From Cyanoderma ruficeps (Eukaryota > Chordata > Aves > Passeriformes > Timaliidae), in contig VZDJ01000033.1 of the NCBI GenBank assembly GCA_008694505.1, positions 4,427,745 through 4,491,744 of the forward strand: a DNA stretch of 64,000 nt, read 5' to 3'. Numbering within the stretch: the stretch's first letter is position 1; the number at the start of each line of letters is the position of its first letter. Below the pieces are notes generated by a model. It saw nothing but the letters and a program-made list of their open reading frames with translations. It ran no database searches and was not told where the DNA came from. Below are positions 48,466 through 64,000 of this stretch, one piece after another. A program made the translations under genes and the position numbers.

Positions 48466-51400
48466 TAGTTTTATTTCTATCTTTGCTGCCTCATGGTTCT
48501 TGCTCACAGTTATCTTCTGCATCTTCTGTGATACCTTGGGGCAGCTGGCAGGACTGCTCAGAGGGGCTTCTGTCCCACCAGATATGGAATTGGGTAGAGC
48601 TGTTGCATTTTTTGGTGCCTGTCCCTGGGATGGTGTAATGAGGCAGGAGCTGATATTTAGGAAAACATCTAATTCCCTGCAAACCCAAGCTGGGGGAGTG
48701 CAGATGGCACAAAATGCAGATCAAAGCAAGAGGTGTGTGCAGGCATGGGGGGCACTTTAACCACCACTGGCACCCGTCAGTAGAGATATCCTTCCCCTGT
48801 CAGATCCATGCTGAAGATACTCACCCCAGCAAAGCTCAGCTGGGGAGAAGGGAAGAATGGAAGAGAAACTGTTGGAAACCATCAGCTGGGACACCACGTC
48901 CCAAAAGGAGCTGTCTCCTCTTCCCATAAGTTGATCCCATCTTTGAAAAGGCAATTTCTGAATAAGGAGAATGCTGGTCGAGGTTAGGGAGAAGTGAGGA
49001 GATGAGGAACTGAGCCCCAGGAGGGAGAGACTGGAGCACTCTGGGCTGTTTGGCATTGAAAGGGAACAAAGGGGGAAGCCATAGACACGCAAGTGGTTTA
49101 AAGTGTCTTAGGATGAATGACAGCTATGAGGGCAGGTCACAAGGAGTGGAGGAGCTCTCTGGGTGTCCGTGTAGCTGCAGTGGAGAGGGTCTCCCCACCA
49201 TGTCTGAGGGGTGGTCTGTGTGCTCCCATGTGTGGGAGCTCCAGGGAGTGCTGGGCATGGTGCCCCTCCAGAACTGCCCCTGCACCCCAGGGAATGGATA
49301 TCACTGTTCAGAGAACTTCAGACCACTGTCCTGCTGTTGGTGCAGGAGGTGTCTCTTTCCAGGTGTTCCTCAGCCAGTCTGGGAGAATTATTTTCTTTTG
49401 AACAACCAACACCAGGAGATAGTGCATAAAACCATTCTCCACCTTTACATTGCTCCTCAACTAATCTTACAGATCACAACCTTCTAGATGTCCCTTCCCT
49501 TCCCTNCAGTGTGTTAGAGCTCCAAGAGCAGCCCTGGGTCCAGCTGTATGTGCTGCTCCTGGGGCAGGGATGGGTCTTGTGTCTGAGAGCTGGAGTTCCC
49601 TACTTGGCTCAGCCAAGAAGATTGCAGATGCAGCACCCAGCACCTCACTGAAATCCTTCAGGAGATGATGATGCCCAAGGTTTGGGTTGGGATATTGTTC
49701 CCTGGCTTCTTCCCCCAAGCCAAGACCCTGAGTGCTGTCAGGAGCTGGAACAGGAGCTGGCCACAGTCCCAAACTCCAGGTGCCCCAGCTGGGGGCAATG
49801 TCCCTGCCAGAGGACTCTGGCCACAGCACATCCTCTGTGTTCCCCCAGTGCCCTTTCTGCTTACACCTCTTTTATTTTCGGTCGGTCACCTGTGACCAGG
49901 AGAAACTGTACCGAGGCTGCTGGACAGCTGAGCAGCCTGTACTCTGGCATTCGTGAGCACAGCAGATGTAACCCTGAACTGCTCCAGGTGCCCATGGCTC
50001 ACCTCAAAACCAGGACAGCTCGACTTGCAGTTAATCCTTTAATTCAACTTGGTTTGCTGAAGGTGTGAATAACCTCTGAGGCACCACCTGTGCCCTTTAA
50101 CATAACATACTCCATGTTACCTCTACTGTAATTAATGTCTGAAGGTGTCAACACCTTGGAATGAGAGAGGCAGCTCAGATTTATCCTTTAGGGGCTAAGC
50201 CAGCGCAACCTGATCTCTTCTTTTGTCTTCTCTAGTTTAGTAAGTCCTCTGTCACAGCCACAGCGTGCAAGAGTTGCTAATGGAAATATTATGCTAATGA
50301 GAAATTAGGCTAATTTGGTGTAAAGCTCTCCCCTGGGAAGCTGTTTGCTGCTGTGCTCTGAAAATCTGTGCTGGCATCCCTCATGGTAGACAAGGAAGGA
50401 GACACAGGTTGGTGGCTCCAACTTCCCCGGAGCCTGGTGTCATTGCATAAGTCTGATGACCTTGACTAAAGGCCCGGTCTTTTTCTGGGGATTTCCCACC
50501 TCAGAGAATGTGCAAAAGGAACAAAAATCTTGTTTGTAACAGGATCTCCACAAAGCTTTTCCTGCTGTTTGTTCATGTTATGTCTCCATGGCATGTTTAT
50601 GAGGATGGTGCTGATGTCAGCACGGGGCTGTGGGACTCCTGTGAGAGCCAGGGCTCAATAAAAACATTTGTTGGAAAAATCCTAGTGCTGCATGCAAAAA
50701 ATCATTGCCCTGGATAAAGTGGATGGAAATGGATTGAGGTATGGGATAAAAGCCCTACAAGGAGTTGGGGTCTTTTTTCCCATTCCTTAGTCTAACCAGG
50801 GGAGAGCTTTGTGTTCTTGTCTGTGTGTCAAGGTACCGCAAGGGCCGATTGCTCCCAAAGGAATGGGGACCCCAGTGTGATCCTTGTCCCCCACAGTCTC
50901 CACCCAAAGTGATCAGAATGGGCCCTGGGAAACAGCTGGACTCAGCCCAGAGTCCAGATCTCCTGGGATCTGTTGGGGACAAGGAAGGTCTGAGGCTGGG
51001 ATCAGATCTGGCAACAGCAGCAGGCTTGGAGACACCCTGGGAACCACCAGGTAGGTCCAAGGTCTGGCTGCGGAGTCTGTCTGTGGGTTGGGGTCAGGAG
51101 CAAGAGGGCCATGGCCAGGCAGGGGCAGAGCTGTGGTGGAGCTGGGCACCAGTGCCTCTCCAGCATTGCTCAGGCAGGGAATGATCAGCTGAGCACGAAC
51201 AGGTTCCTGGAGGATTTTAGTGGAGGTCCCCAGTGAGGCTGGAAATGAGGGAGGAGGGGTTTGTAGGAGCGGGTGATGATGCCTTTTGGTAAGGGATGTC
51301 TCTTGCACAGCTGACCAGTGTTTCTCCAAGGCTTGCTCCCTCTCTCTGCCCCCAGCATGTGGCCCTGGCACTCCCTGGCTGTGGTGTCTGTCCAGGTTCC

Positions 51401-51724
51401 ACCTGGCAGAGGTGTGGCAGGACCTGCTGCCTGCAGTGGGTGACAGGAGGAGGATGTTGGTGGTCAGAGGTGTGCAGGTGGAAGGGCAGAACGTCTGGTG
51501 AAAGGGGCAACAACAGACGTCAGATCAGGTCCTGCAAGGCCATGGCCATGCTGAGACCCTCCGTCCCTGGCAGTGAGCAGACTTCCCAAAAGGAATTAAT
51601 TTTCCTTTCCCACTGCCATTAAAAGGGAATTGCAGTGGAATGAAGCAATTTCTCCCTGTACCTTGCCTAGAACATAACTGATCTTTACTGATCAATCATC
51701 ATTGTTCAACAACAACGGTCGTTG
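48466..51724. other. intergenic DNA
   Basis: No gene recognised. One undetermined base lies at 49506. An AT-rich block at 50100-50330 contains an octamer-like ATGCTAAT and several TAAT cores. Confidence 0.6.
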
Positions 51725-51897
51725 TTGCCCAGAGAGGTTCTGCACTCCCCATCCCTGGAAGTGTCCAAGGCCAGGTTGGACAGGGCTTGGAGCAACCTGG
51801 GATACTGGAAGCAATCCCTGCCAATGGCAGGAGGGCAGGATTAGATGAGCTTTGAGGTCCCTTCCAACCCCAACCATTCTGGGATTTTATGATTCCA
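51725..51897 (+). mobile_element. CR1 LINE 3' fragment
   Basis: GCCCAGAGAGGTTCTGCACT, GGAAGTGTCCAAGGCCAGGT, AGCAACCTGGGATACTGGAA and the end CCATTCTGGGATTTTATGAT: sense CR1. Confidence 0.9.
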
Positions 51898-54800
51898 CCT
51901 ACGGAGTGCAGCCACGTCTCTCCACCTTATGCAACTTTTAACAAAGCGTCTGAAGCAAGAATTTTTCTGGTTCCTTCCTTGTTCTTGTAACAGTTTTCGG
52001 GAGCTGTTAAACCCATGTCACACTGTAGCTGGGCTTTGCCATCACATTCCCCAGTGCCACAGCACCCACATGAGCAGAGTGTGGGGACAAGGGCCCCGTG
52101 GATGATGCTGGAGGGCTCTGGGAAGGCGCTGCTGCATCCCGATATCCGTCCCAGCCCAGAGTTCCCTCACTAAGACCAGCCCCAGCCAGACCTGTGTCCT
52201 GAAGCCCCCCCATCTCTCCCTATGTTCTCTGCTCATTTATCCCTGCAGCTGGAAATGCAATGAGGATTAAAATGCCACGGGAGACTAAAAGTCCTCAGGA
52301 GGGGGTTTGAAATCTGTCAGCTGGGTCTTTTGCTCCCCGCTCTCTTCTCCTCCCAGAGCTCTTAACAGCCCCAAGACTTTTTTATTATTTTCCACATTGC
52401 AAAACAGTAATTACTGGAAAGGATGAGGTTGTTTGAGAGCCAGGGTCCAGTGGTGCCTCAGGGCTGTGCCAGCCCCGGGTGGCCTGGCAATGAGGATGGG
52501 AGGAGCCATTCCCCTCGGATTTTATCTGGATGAAAACATCTTGACCAGCGAGCAGGAATCAAATTCCTCTGTCACTCAGGAGTGAGAGGAGGCACCAAAA
52601 CGTCAAGCCTGACCGTGGGCTCCTCAGCAATCCCTGAGCAGGGCAGGCGTTTCCCTGGTGGTGTGGTGGTCACCAACGCTGGCAGGGAGGAGATGCCCTC
52701 CCAGGTCCTGGGGCCAGTATTTTGCTCACTGGGGTCATACTCAGCTCTTGACCTCTGAAGGGTGAGATGTTTGCATGGCTTGTGACAGATTTACCTTTGA
52801 AAATCTCAAGAGCAGAAGGGAAATTAATTTAACTAGAGCTCAAAAGGTCTCCAATAAAGACTAAGCCTTGCTGTTATTCTAAAGTGTTATTTCCATTAAT
52901 TCCCTTTTAATGCTGCTTTAAAATTACAGAGTGGAAGGGAATGTTGGCCAACAGATTTTTTTGGTGGTTTCAAAACAACCACTATTAATCAGCAGGGAAT
53001 TATATTGGCTGCAAGAGTGTTTAAATGGGAAGGTGGCTTCAACCAGGGCACATGTAGCAGCATGTAGTTGTGGTGACAGATTAAAAATTAGCCATTGTGA
53101 AGCCTCCCGCATGGACAGGGGCTTGGAATTAATGATTACCATAAATTAACTAACTGGAAAGGGGCTGAACAGCAAGTGGTAGAGTTCAGCTTGACCCACT
53201 GGTGAGCTGACCCTTCGTTTCCCGTTCATTTAATGCCCAAATCTCATTTCTGGCCAGAGCAGCTTTCCAGCAGCTCCAATGCTTGGGTGGGTGGCCGTGC
53301 CAGCCCAGCTGGGCTGCCTGGGGACTGTGGAGGATGAGAAGAGGTTCAGCCCCTGCTCCCTGGGTCAGATCTAGAAGAGAGAGCTGCTCCAGCAGAAGGA
53401 CAGTGCTCCAGCCTCAGGTCTGGTACTGCTGGCCCTGCTCTGGGAAGCTGGTTCTCAAGTTCTTCTTGGTGTTCCCCATTTCCTTCTCCTTTGTGTCCTT
53501 TTGGCTGCCAGCCTCTGCTGCCTGCTCCACCTGTAGCTCCATGCCCACAGCAAAGTCAATAGCAAAGTGACCCTTGGTCCAGCAAAATTCCCAGCATCAC
53601 TCTGCAGCAGGCTCAGAGCTGCTCCCCTGGCTGCATCTGCCAGGACCTGCTTCAGTGATGGAGTTAGCAGTGGCTCACCCCCAGGCTCACCCTTCCTCCC
53701 CTCTCACTACAAGGTCTACTTGACCATGTCTGCCACAGTTGTGCCTCTGTCCCCATCCCAGTGTCCTGGGCTCTGCCACTGCAGGAGAACATCCCTGGAT
53801 GTGTGCATGCATGAGAGCCACCACTCCCTGCCCCAGGAAATAAGCCACTTTTTCTCCTGCTCTCAGTCAGCCACATCTCTGGGATGGTCCAGCCTCTCGT
53901 TGTGGGGACACGTCCCTGTGGAAACTGGCATGTCCCAGGGAGCTGGACACAGCCACTTTGTGGACAGAAGGGTTGTGCGACTGCCCGCTGCCTGCCCTGG
54001 CATGGGACCTGGGGTCCTGCAGGAGAGGAGCAGAGGGTGCTGTGGCCACACAGGGCAGCTGGCACTCCTGCCATTTCTTTCCCAGATAGCGGTGTTTACC
54101 CGTTTGTTCCCACAGATCTTTGGAAAATATACAGGAGGCAGGGCTGAGTGTTATCAGGCTCCAGCCGCTCTCTTTGCAAGAGTGTCTTCAGCAGGAATTC
54201 ACCACCTTCCCTCCCAAAATCCTTTCAGGAATATCACAGCCCCTGGTGTTGCACAGAATTGCTGGTAATCCTGTTAACCTTCGGGTTAATGAAGCAGAGA
54301 TCCCTCATTAGGAGGAATGACACTAATTGCATGTCTGAGAGGGTGAGTTTTGCATGGACCGCTGGCTGGTGGAGCAGATGCCACTGCTGACTTCAGCAAG
54401 GGGGCTGGGGAGTTTCTGGGGTCTGCTTGGGAAAGGAGGTCAAGAAAACCTGTTTCCTCAGCACTGCTGGGCCAGCTGGTGTTTGCTGGAGCGGGGGATG
54501 TGCACAGGGACGACATGGGGCAGTGACAATGTCCTGCAGAGCTGCCATGCAAGGCACAGAGGGCCGAGCTGCTGGCACCTGGCTGTTGAGCTGCCATTAA
54601 TTTCCAACTTAAAAGTGCAAATCTGTAATGGTATGACCCGGTGAGCAGCTCTGGACAAGAGGCTTCAGTCTGCAGCTGGGCATAGCTCTCCAAGCTGGGA
54701 AGAGTGGCTTAAACTCGACAGAGAGCTCTTTGTTTGCTGTGTGCGGTTTAGAAATTAGGCAATACTTAGAAGCAATACTTAGAAGCAAATATTGGTTCAA

Positions 54801-55311
54801 ACAACATCAGCTCCAACTCTCCAGTGGCCAGTTTGGCTCATCCCAGGTAGAAAACAGCATTTTGCAACACAATCAAAACCTGACACTGAATATTTCTCCT
54901 AACAAGTGGGGGAACTTGTTCGTGGCATTTCCTGAAAAATAAACTAAGCACAGCGACTCTGCAGTTGGAGCATGGCCCCAAAATTGACACAAACACGGCC
55001 TGCAAGCCTGTTTCTGGAAAGCCAGCCACAGCTCTCCAGGTACCTGTCAGGCCTTGGGAGCCACAGGGAATGCCAAGCTGGTCCCAGTCCATCCTCAGCC
55101 AAGGCCATGCTCTGATCTGGCACTCCCACAGTGGCTTAGAGCTGCTGCAAGCCCCATGCTGACCTGGGCTCCAGGGCATGAGTGACTCCTCTTCCAGGAG
55201 AGGCTTGGCACCAGGCAAGAAGGCTGGGATTTCCCCCAGGTTCTTGCAGAGGTGAGGTAAACAGTACTGCAGAAGCCCCCTGACTTCTCCCTGCACCTCC
55301 TGGGTACCTGG
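51898..55311. other. intergenic DNA
   Basis: No gene recognised; the 233-codon frame at 53567-54268 lacks a familiar motif. An AT-rich block lies at 52790-53160, and CAATACTTAGAAG is tandemly repeated at 54760-54772 and 54773-54785. Confidence 0.6.
54760..54785. repeat. 13-base tandem duplication
   Basis: CAATACTTAGAAG at 54760-54772 and again at 54773-54785, identical. Confidence 0.85.
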
Positions 55312-55810
55312 ACACTGAATCCCATAATGGTTTGGGTTTGAAATGACTGTTAAAGACCATCCCATTCCACCCCCTGCCAGGGGCAGGGACACCCTTCATT
55401 ACACCAGGTTGCTCCAAGCCCCTTCCAACTTGGCCTTGAACACTTCCAGGGGTGGGGCAGCCACAGCTTCTCTGGACAACCAGTACCGAGGCCAAATCTC
55501 CCTCACAGGGAACAATTCCTTCCCAGTATCCCATCTATCCCTGCCCTCTGGCAGTGGGAAGACATTCCCCCTTGCCTTGTCACTTCATGCCCTTGTCCAA
55601 AGTCCCTCTCCGGTTTTCTTGGAGTCCCTTAAGGCACTGGAAGGGGCTCTATGGTCTCCCCAGAGCCTTCTCTAGTCCTGCAGCTCAAACCTTTTTGGAT
55701 ATAACCCAGAAGACACTTGGCTGCAATTGCACAGTGCCAGCCCATGTCCAGTTTATCACCCATCAGTTCCCCAAATCCTCCTCCACAGGGACGCTCCCCA
55801 TCCATTCACG
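55312..55810 (-). mobile_element. CR1 LINE 3' fragment, about 500 bases
   Basis: Antisense CR1: GAATCCCATAATGGTTTGGG, GCCCCTTCCAACTTGGCCTT, CTCCCCAGAGCCTTCTCTAG, CAGCTCAAACCTTTTTGGAT and GTCCAGTTTATCACCCATCA. One of the longest 3' copies in the window. Confidence 0.88.
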
Positions 55811-58800
55811 ACCCAGGGTCACCATCTCCCAGCTCTTGAGACAGGCACCTTTGCCACTTGAGTGCCAGTCTCAGCTTCTGTCCCACCCTGGCTATTGACA
55901 GAAAGTGATCTGGGGAAATGTGTTCCCTCCAGGCTGCTCTTCCTGCCTTCACCTGCCTTCACCAGCAGGCCCAGGACAGGACAAGAACTTGAGCCCAGGT
56001 TTTGTGGCTCACCCTGCTGATATCCTTGTCGTGGGGATGCTCCAGCCTTCTCCAGCTTCTCCACAAACTGGGAATTCATATTTCTAGAGGGAAACAAATG
56101 AACTCTGGAGAAGCTGAGACTCCTGGTGGGTGGATATTTTACCCTCTTCCTTCCACCCACCATGCCTCGAGGTTCAGTAGATTCCCCTTTGGTTTTTTTC
56201 TTCCATTTTCAAGGCATTTTCTCCTTAGTCACTCCAGGTGAGCTGGGTTTTCATCACAACTGCCAGCCTGGTGACCCACGGGAACACCAACATTAGCTCC
56301 AAAGGCTTCCACAGCCGCCTAGGAGCACCTCTGTGGAAATAACTGCTCCAAAGAGCTGGGTGAGATACTGCGATGGGATGGTGCCATGATGGCAGACTTC
56401 CCTATTTCCCTCTTTTTTTGGTGTTTTCCACAGGCCCACACACAACCAGAGCTCAGCTGCAGCCCTTTTCAGCTGCACTGGCTCTGGGGTGAGCTGTGCT
56501 CTGGGCAGGAGCCAGCTCTGTGGTAAAGCCAAGCCCTCTCCACACATCCATGCCGGCTCTAACCTTATCCCAGCTTCAACAAATGTCCTTTCCTTAGGAC
56601 ACAACCAAAACTCCAGCACAGCCTCAGCCACAAACCACAGGGCACACACACAGCCTTGCAGTAATAAGGGAGATGTGGAAATAAACAGTATTATTTTTAC
56701 CTTCTCTTTCACTTGGCATTGTTCTTTCCCCGGGGTTCAGCTGTGTTTATGCATCACCAATGACCCGTGGTTGGGCAGAGGGTGTGTTAATTTGTATTTC
56801 TTCATCACTCATGTAATTTTTAGCAGCATCCTCTTTTGGAAAACACAACGGCCGGGATGTGCAGTGTTGCAATGCAACGAACTTGGGATGTGTGACAATA
56901 ATTCAGGTTTTTCCATGAAGATGTGCTCTACAGAAGGGTTGATGTTTCTGGATAACCAGGACAAAGTCTGAGGGGCACTGGCTTAGCTCTGTCCTTTCCG
57001 GTAAAGCTGCTCCTGCTCACAGAGCATGGAGCTCTTATCTTGAAAGCAACAAGAATTTCCAGCATTCCTAAAAACTGGAATTGCTGTTCAATCTCAGCTT
57101 AGTCAGCCACGCACAGGCATTTGGGGATGGGACCAACCACACACCCAGGCAGCACGGTACGGGTCTGACCAGAACCTCTAGAAGGAGGTGCGTGTATTTA
57201 GTGAGAGGCAGGATTCACTGTGTGATTAAATGTGCATTTTCTAACACAAAATTTGGCAAAGCAGGTGTCTGATGGGTGTTCAGGAGAGAAAATTGACTGC
57301 ATCATGCAGTTCATGCCTCCTGGACTCCAGAAAGAATGGCATTTTGCAGCTGGAGGCCACCCAGGACACTTTTCTTTCCAAGCTTCCCATGGTGGGCTGT
57401 ACTCCTCAGAAAGAACCACCTTGGAGAACTGCTGGGTCCTTTGGAGATGAAGGCTTGAGCCCCTAGCCCAGGTGGCCTAGAGGACACAGCCCTGGCTGCT
57501 GTGCTTCTGCCATGGGGTACCTCCAGGGAAAGCTGTGTGTTGGAAGAGTTTCTTCTCCGCAGGCTTGGCCACAGGAGTCAAAGGAGCATCCACAGGAAGG
57601 ACACACACCAGGAGGAGGGTGGAATCCATCATGGAGAAAGGCAGGATTTGCTAACACCAAAAGGAGGTGTAGAAGCACCTCTGCAGGTGGCTGGTGATAT
57701 TCCAGATGACTCGTGACTGGACATCTGGAAATGCAGGAGGTTGCTGGAGCACAAGAGGTATTGCAATCCAAACCTCCTCCTTCGCCCCTGGATTTGCTCT
57801 GACGCCATCTGGGAGATCAAGGGAAAGAGATGTGAAGTGAATACCATCCATCCCATCAGCACATCGCAGCCATCCCCTTGGCAGGCAGAGAAGGCATTGA
57901 GATACAAACATAATGTGAGAAGGGAGAGAAGAGCTGTGAGTTGTCCACGGAAAAACGTCTGGGAACCACATGCAGAAGGAAAAGATAGTTTGGGCTCTTC
58001 CAGCAACTGCTCTTCTGTTATTTGAGTGGATCCTTTATGTTTTCCAAGCTCTCTTCTGCACCTTTCCCCTTCATCTATTATGTGGTAAATGTATCTTTAT
58101 CTGGGTAGTGCTGTAACTACTTACTGAGTCAATATGTCCAAACATCTCCACCAATATTTATGTGCTCAGGTGTCTTTGTTGTTTCAGCCACAACTACAAT
58201 TTCTCAATATGTCTGTTAGAAGAGGCATTTTGGAACAAATCAGCAAAAGGCTCTGGAAGAACCATGTGGGACAGTCTCCTGCAAGCCTTTGTGCCTCTTC
58301 TTCCCATGGATGGAGATGTTGCTGAGGCTGCATGAGTGAGGCAGGGATCAGTGAGACCAGCAGGAATTTGGGGATGGATTTCAGCGGCATCTACCTGTCT
58401 TCGTGGAAAAAGACCTTGGAAGGCCACAGCTTGCTGGAGTAAATATGGATGGGAGATCACCTAAAATAAGAGACTTGAGTTGGGAGAAAGTCAGTCAGTC
58501 CCCCTCCAGCTGCAGTGTATTTGGAGACACTCTGGACACAAGAAATTCTGCTCTTCTGGAAAAGCAGGGGATGAAGGGGTGAGAAATAGGAACCAGCCAT
58601 GCTGAAGGAAGTGCTACAGATGATGCTGAAATAACCAGGGTTGTCAGCAGCGCCTCTCAGTCAGTCCCAGGCAGGGTGGGCTCCCTGTACACGGTGGAGG
58701 TGGTCATTGCCTGAGGGCCTCCACCCTCCCTGGGTCACTCTGTAGAGCCAAATCCCTGGCCAGGCACTGGGCTCCCACCTGTGCTGAGGCCACTCTGGGC

Positions 58801-59892
58801 ACCACCACCACCTGCAGGCCACTTTGCCCTGAGCCTGCAGGGAGAAGGGACAAGGGCCAACCCAGGTGCTTCCAGTCAACCTTCAGCCCTGCAGAGAGTG
58901 CAGGCTGCAGGAGAGCAAGAACCTGTGCACAGGATCCAGTAGATCCTCCCTCCAAGGGAGGTTTGTGCTCACGAAAGCAGGCCTGGGAGCTGGACCTCCT
59001 GGCTAGGCTTGCAACAGCCAACCTGTAGCTTCTGTGGGGTGGGGATGGTGAGTGGACCAGGCCTAGCAGTGGTCCAGGGATGCTGTTTAGGCTAAAGGCC
59101 TGGCTGATGTGCTCCAGGGAATTCTCAGTTTGTGTGCATGTGCCAAAGGCTGAAGCTGGTCCCGTACCTGGCAGCAAAGATGGAGACATGAAGGCTGGGA
59201 CAGCATCGCAGAGGGTGATAAACCTTCATAAACCAAGGCATTCCCCACTGGCCCCAGGGGGACAGGCCAGGAGTGACACAATCGGATGGAGAAGGTTTGC
59301 AGAGGAAGTGGGAGGAGGCTGACTGCTAATCTCAGCATTTCTTCCCAGGTTCATCCCAAAAATTTACTCAAAGTGCAGCGTGATGCTTCCTTCTGTCTGC
59401 AGGGCACTTATGGAGCTGTCTGGTCACTGCTGTTGGCTTTTTTTTTTTTTTTTTTTTAGATCATGTGTAACAATAATTTACTGCCTTTCAAACCCTCTGC
59501 CATTGCCAGGAGCACGCAAGGGAGCGGGCAGGCACTCGGTGCTGCGAGCCAAGGGGCGACGGGCACCTCAGCAGCGCTTACTGGCAAACACACAAAACTC
59601 GGCTCTGGATCCAGCAGGACTCTCTGAGATTAGTTCTGGGCAAGGCAGGGGGTGGGCAGCACAAAGAAAATCGCCCCTCCTGCGGCGTTTCAGCCCGCAG
59701 GAGAATTCAAATGTCACAACTTGGGAATTTTCCATCTGAAGCCCCTTGTAAAATGCAAAGCGCTGTGCCCTGCTCTGACTCCCGCCTGCGGAAGGGTTCA
59801 GTGCCAAAGTGAAAGGCTTCCTAAAAAGGGGCTGATCCAGGGAGGGGGGCGATTTAGGAGCTATTGAGAAACAAGGAAGGACAAACAGTGTT
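55811..59892. other. intergenic DNA upstream of TF
   Basis: No gene recognised. A 20-base T run lies at 59438-59457. The last few hundred bases are the upstream region of TF. Confidence 0.6.
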
Positions 59893-59911
59893 AGGTCATT
59901 GCTTCTGCAAA
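59893..59911 (+). promoter_or_regulatory. nuclear-receptor half site and C/EBP-like site of TF
   Basis: AGGTCA at 59893-59898 is followed directly by TTGCTTCTGCAAA, which has the TTGC...GCAA inverted shape of C/EBP sites. Both lie within 45 bases upstream of the TATA box. Known transferrin promoters use adjacent HNF-4/COUP-TF and C/EBP sites in this position; binding here is inferred. Confidence 0.45.
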
Positions 59912-59932
59912 CACAGCCAAGGCTGTTCCTCT

Positions 59933-59939
59933 ATAAAAG
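59933..59939 (+). promoter_or_regulatory. TATA box of TF
   Basis: TATAAAA in CCTCTATAAAAGGGGC, 106 bases upstream of the ATG, predicting transcription from about 59963 and a 5'UTR of about 75 bases. Confidence 0.8.
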
Positions 59940-60038
59940 GGGCAGAGAGCGGTTCCAGAGCCATCACAGACTCGGAGGGGACGGTCTGTGACCAAGGCTG
60001 CTGCACCCCTCCCTCGGCACCCGACCCCCTGCTCAAGC

Positions 60039-64000
<3,962 letters not shown>

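Noticed and set aside
59983..59993. GGTCTGTGACC near the TF start as an estrogen response element
   Set aside because: The spacing between GGTC and GACC is three bases, whereas the classical element needs GGTCA and TGACC with three between; the inner bases are missing.

Overview
This window looks like avian nuclear DNA. The four genes have spliced exons with GT-AG introns, at least fifteen fragments of the bird retrotransposon CR1 are scattered through it, and the last gene is a transferrin of the ovotransferrin type. A 739-bp LTR of a style I associate with songbird ERVL elements makes a passerine likely, but that rests on recall, not a search. Two bases are undetermined (N at 27104 and 49506).

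Layout. Bases 1-17945 hold all but the 5' end of PAK2 (+): thirteen coding exons giving 462 residues, from just upstream of the CRIB motif to the stop, then a 3'UTR of about 3.5 kb. After about 4.8 kb of intergenic DNA comes AQP12 (+, 22870-25098, three exons), with a TATA box and a motif resembling the pancreatic PTF1 site. Tail to tail with it lies a galactose-3-O-sulfotransferase, best matched to GAL3ST2 (-, 27553 to about 30750), with an unusually long stem. Next is about 29 kb of intergenic DNA: old CR1 copies, a transposon cluster at 39.9-44.8 kb (including one CR1 inserted in another and a solo LTR with a perfect 5-bp target duplication), a GC-rich island and several AT-rich islands. 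The window ends inside TF (+, from 60039), of which four exons are present.

The four genes do not form a pathway. PAK2 is a cytosolic kinase downstream of Rac/Cdc42, AQP12 an intracellular channel of the pancreatic acinar cell, GAL3ST2 a Golgi sulfotransferase, and TF a secreted iron carrier. Their human counterparts lie on 3q29, 2q37 (AQP12 and GAL3ST2) and 3q22, so the window joins segments that are separate in mammals. This fits an origin from the bird counterpart of chicken chromosome 9.

The observations I consider most worth checking are a CR1 fragment that appears to supply the branch point of a conserved PAK2 exon, the PTF1-like element of AQP12, the enlarged stem of GAL3ST2, and the G-quadruplex-forming run just after the PAK2 stop codon.
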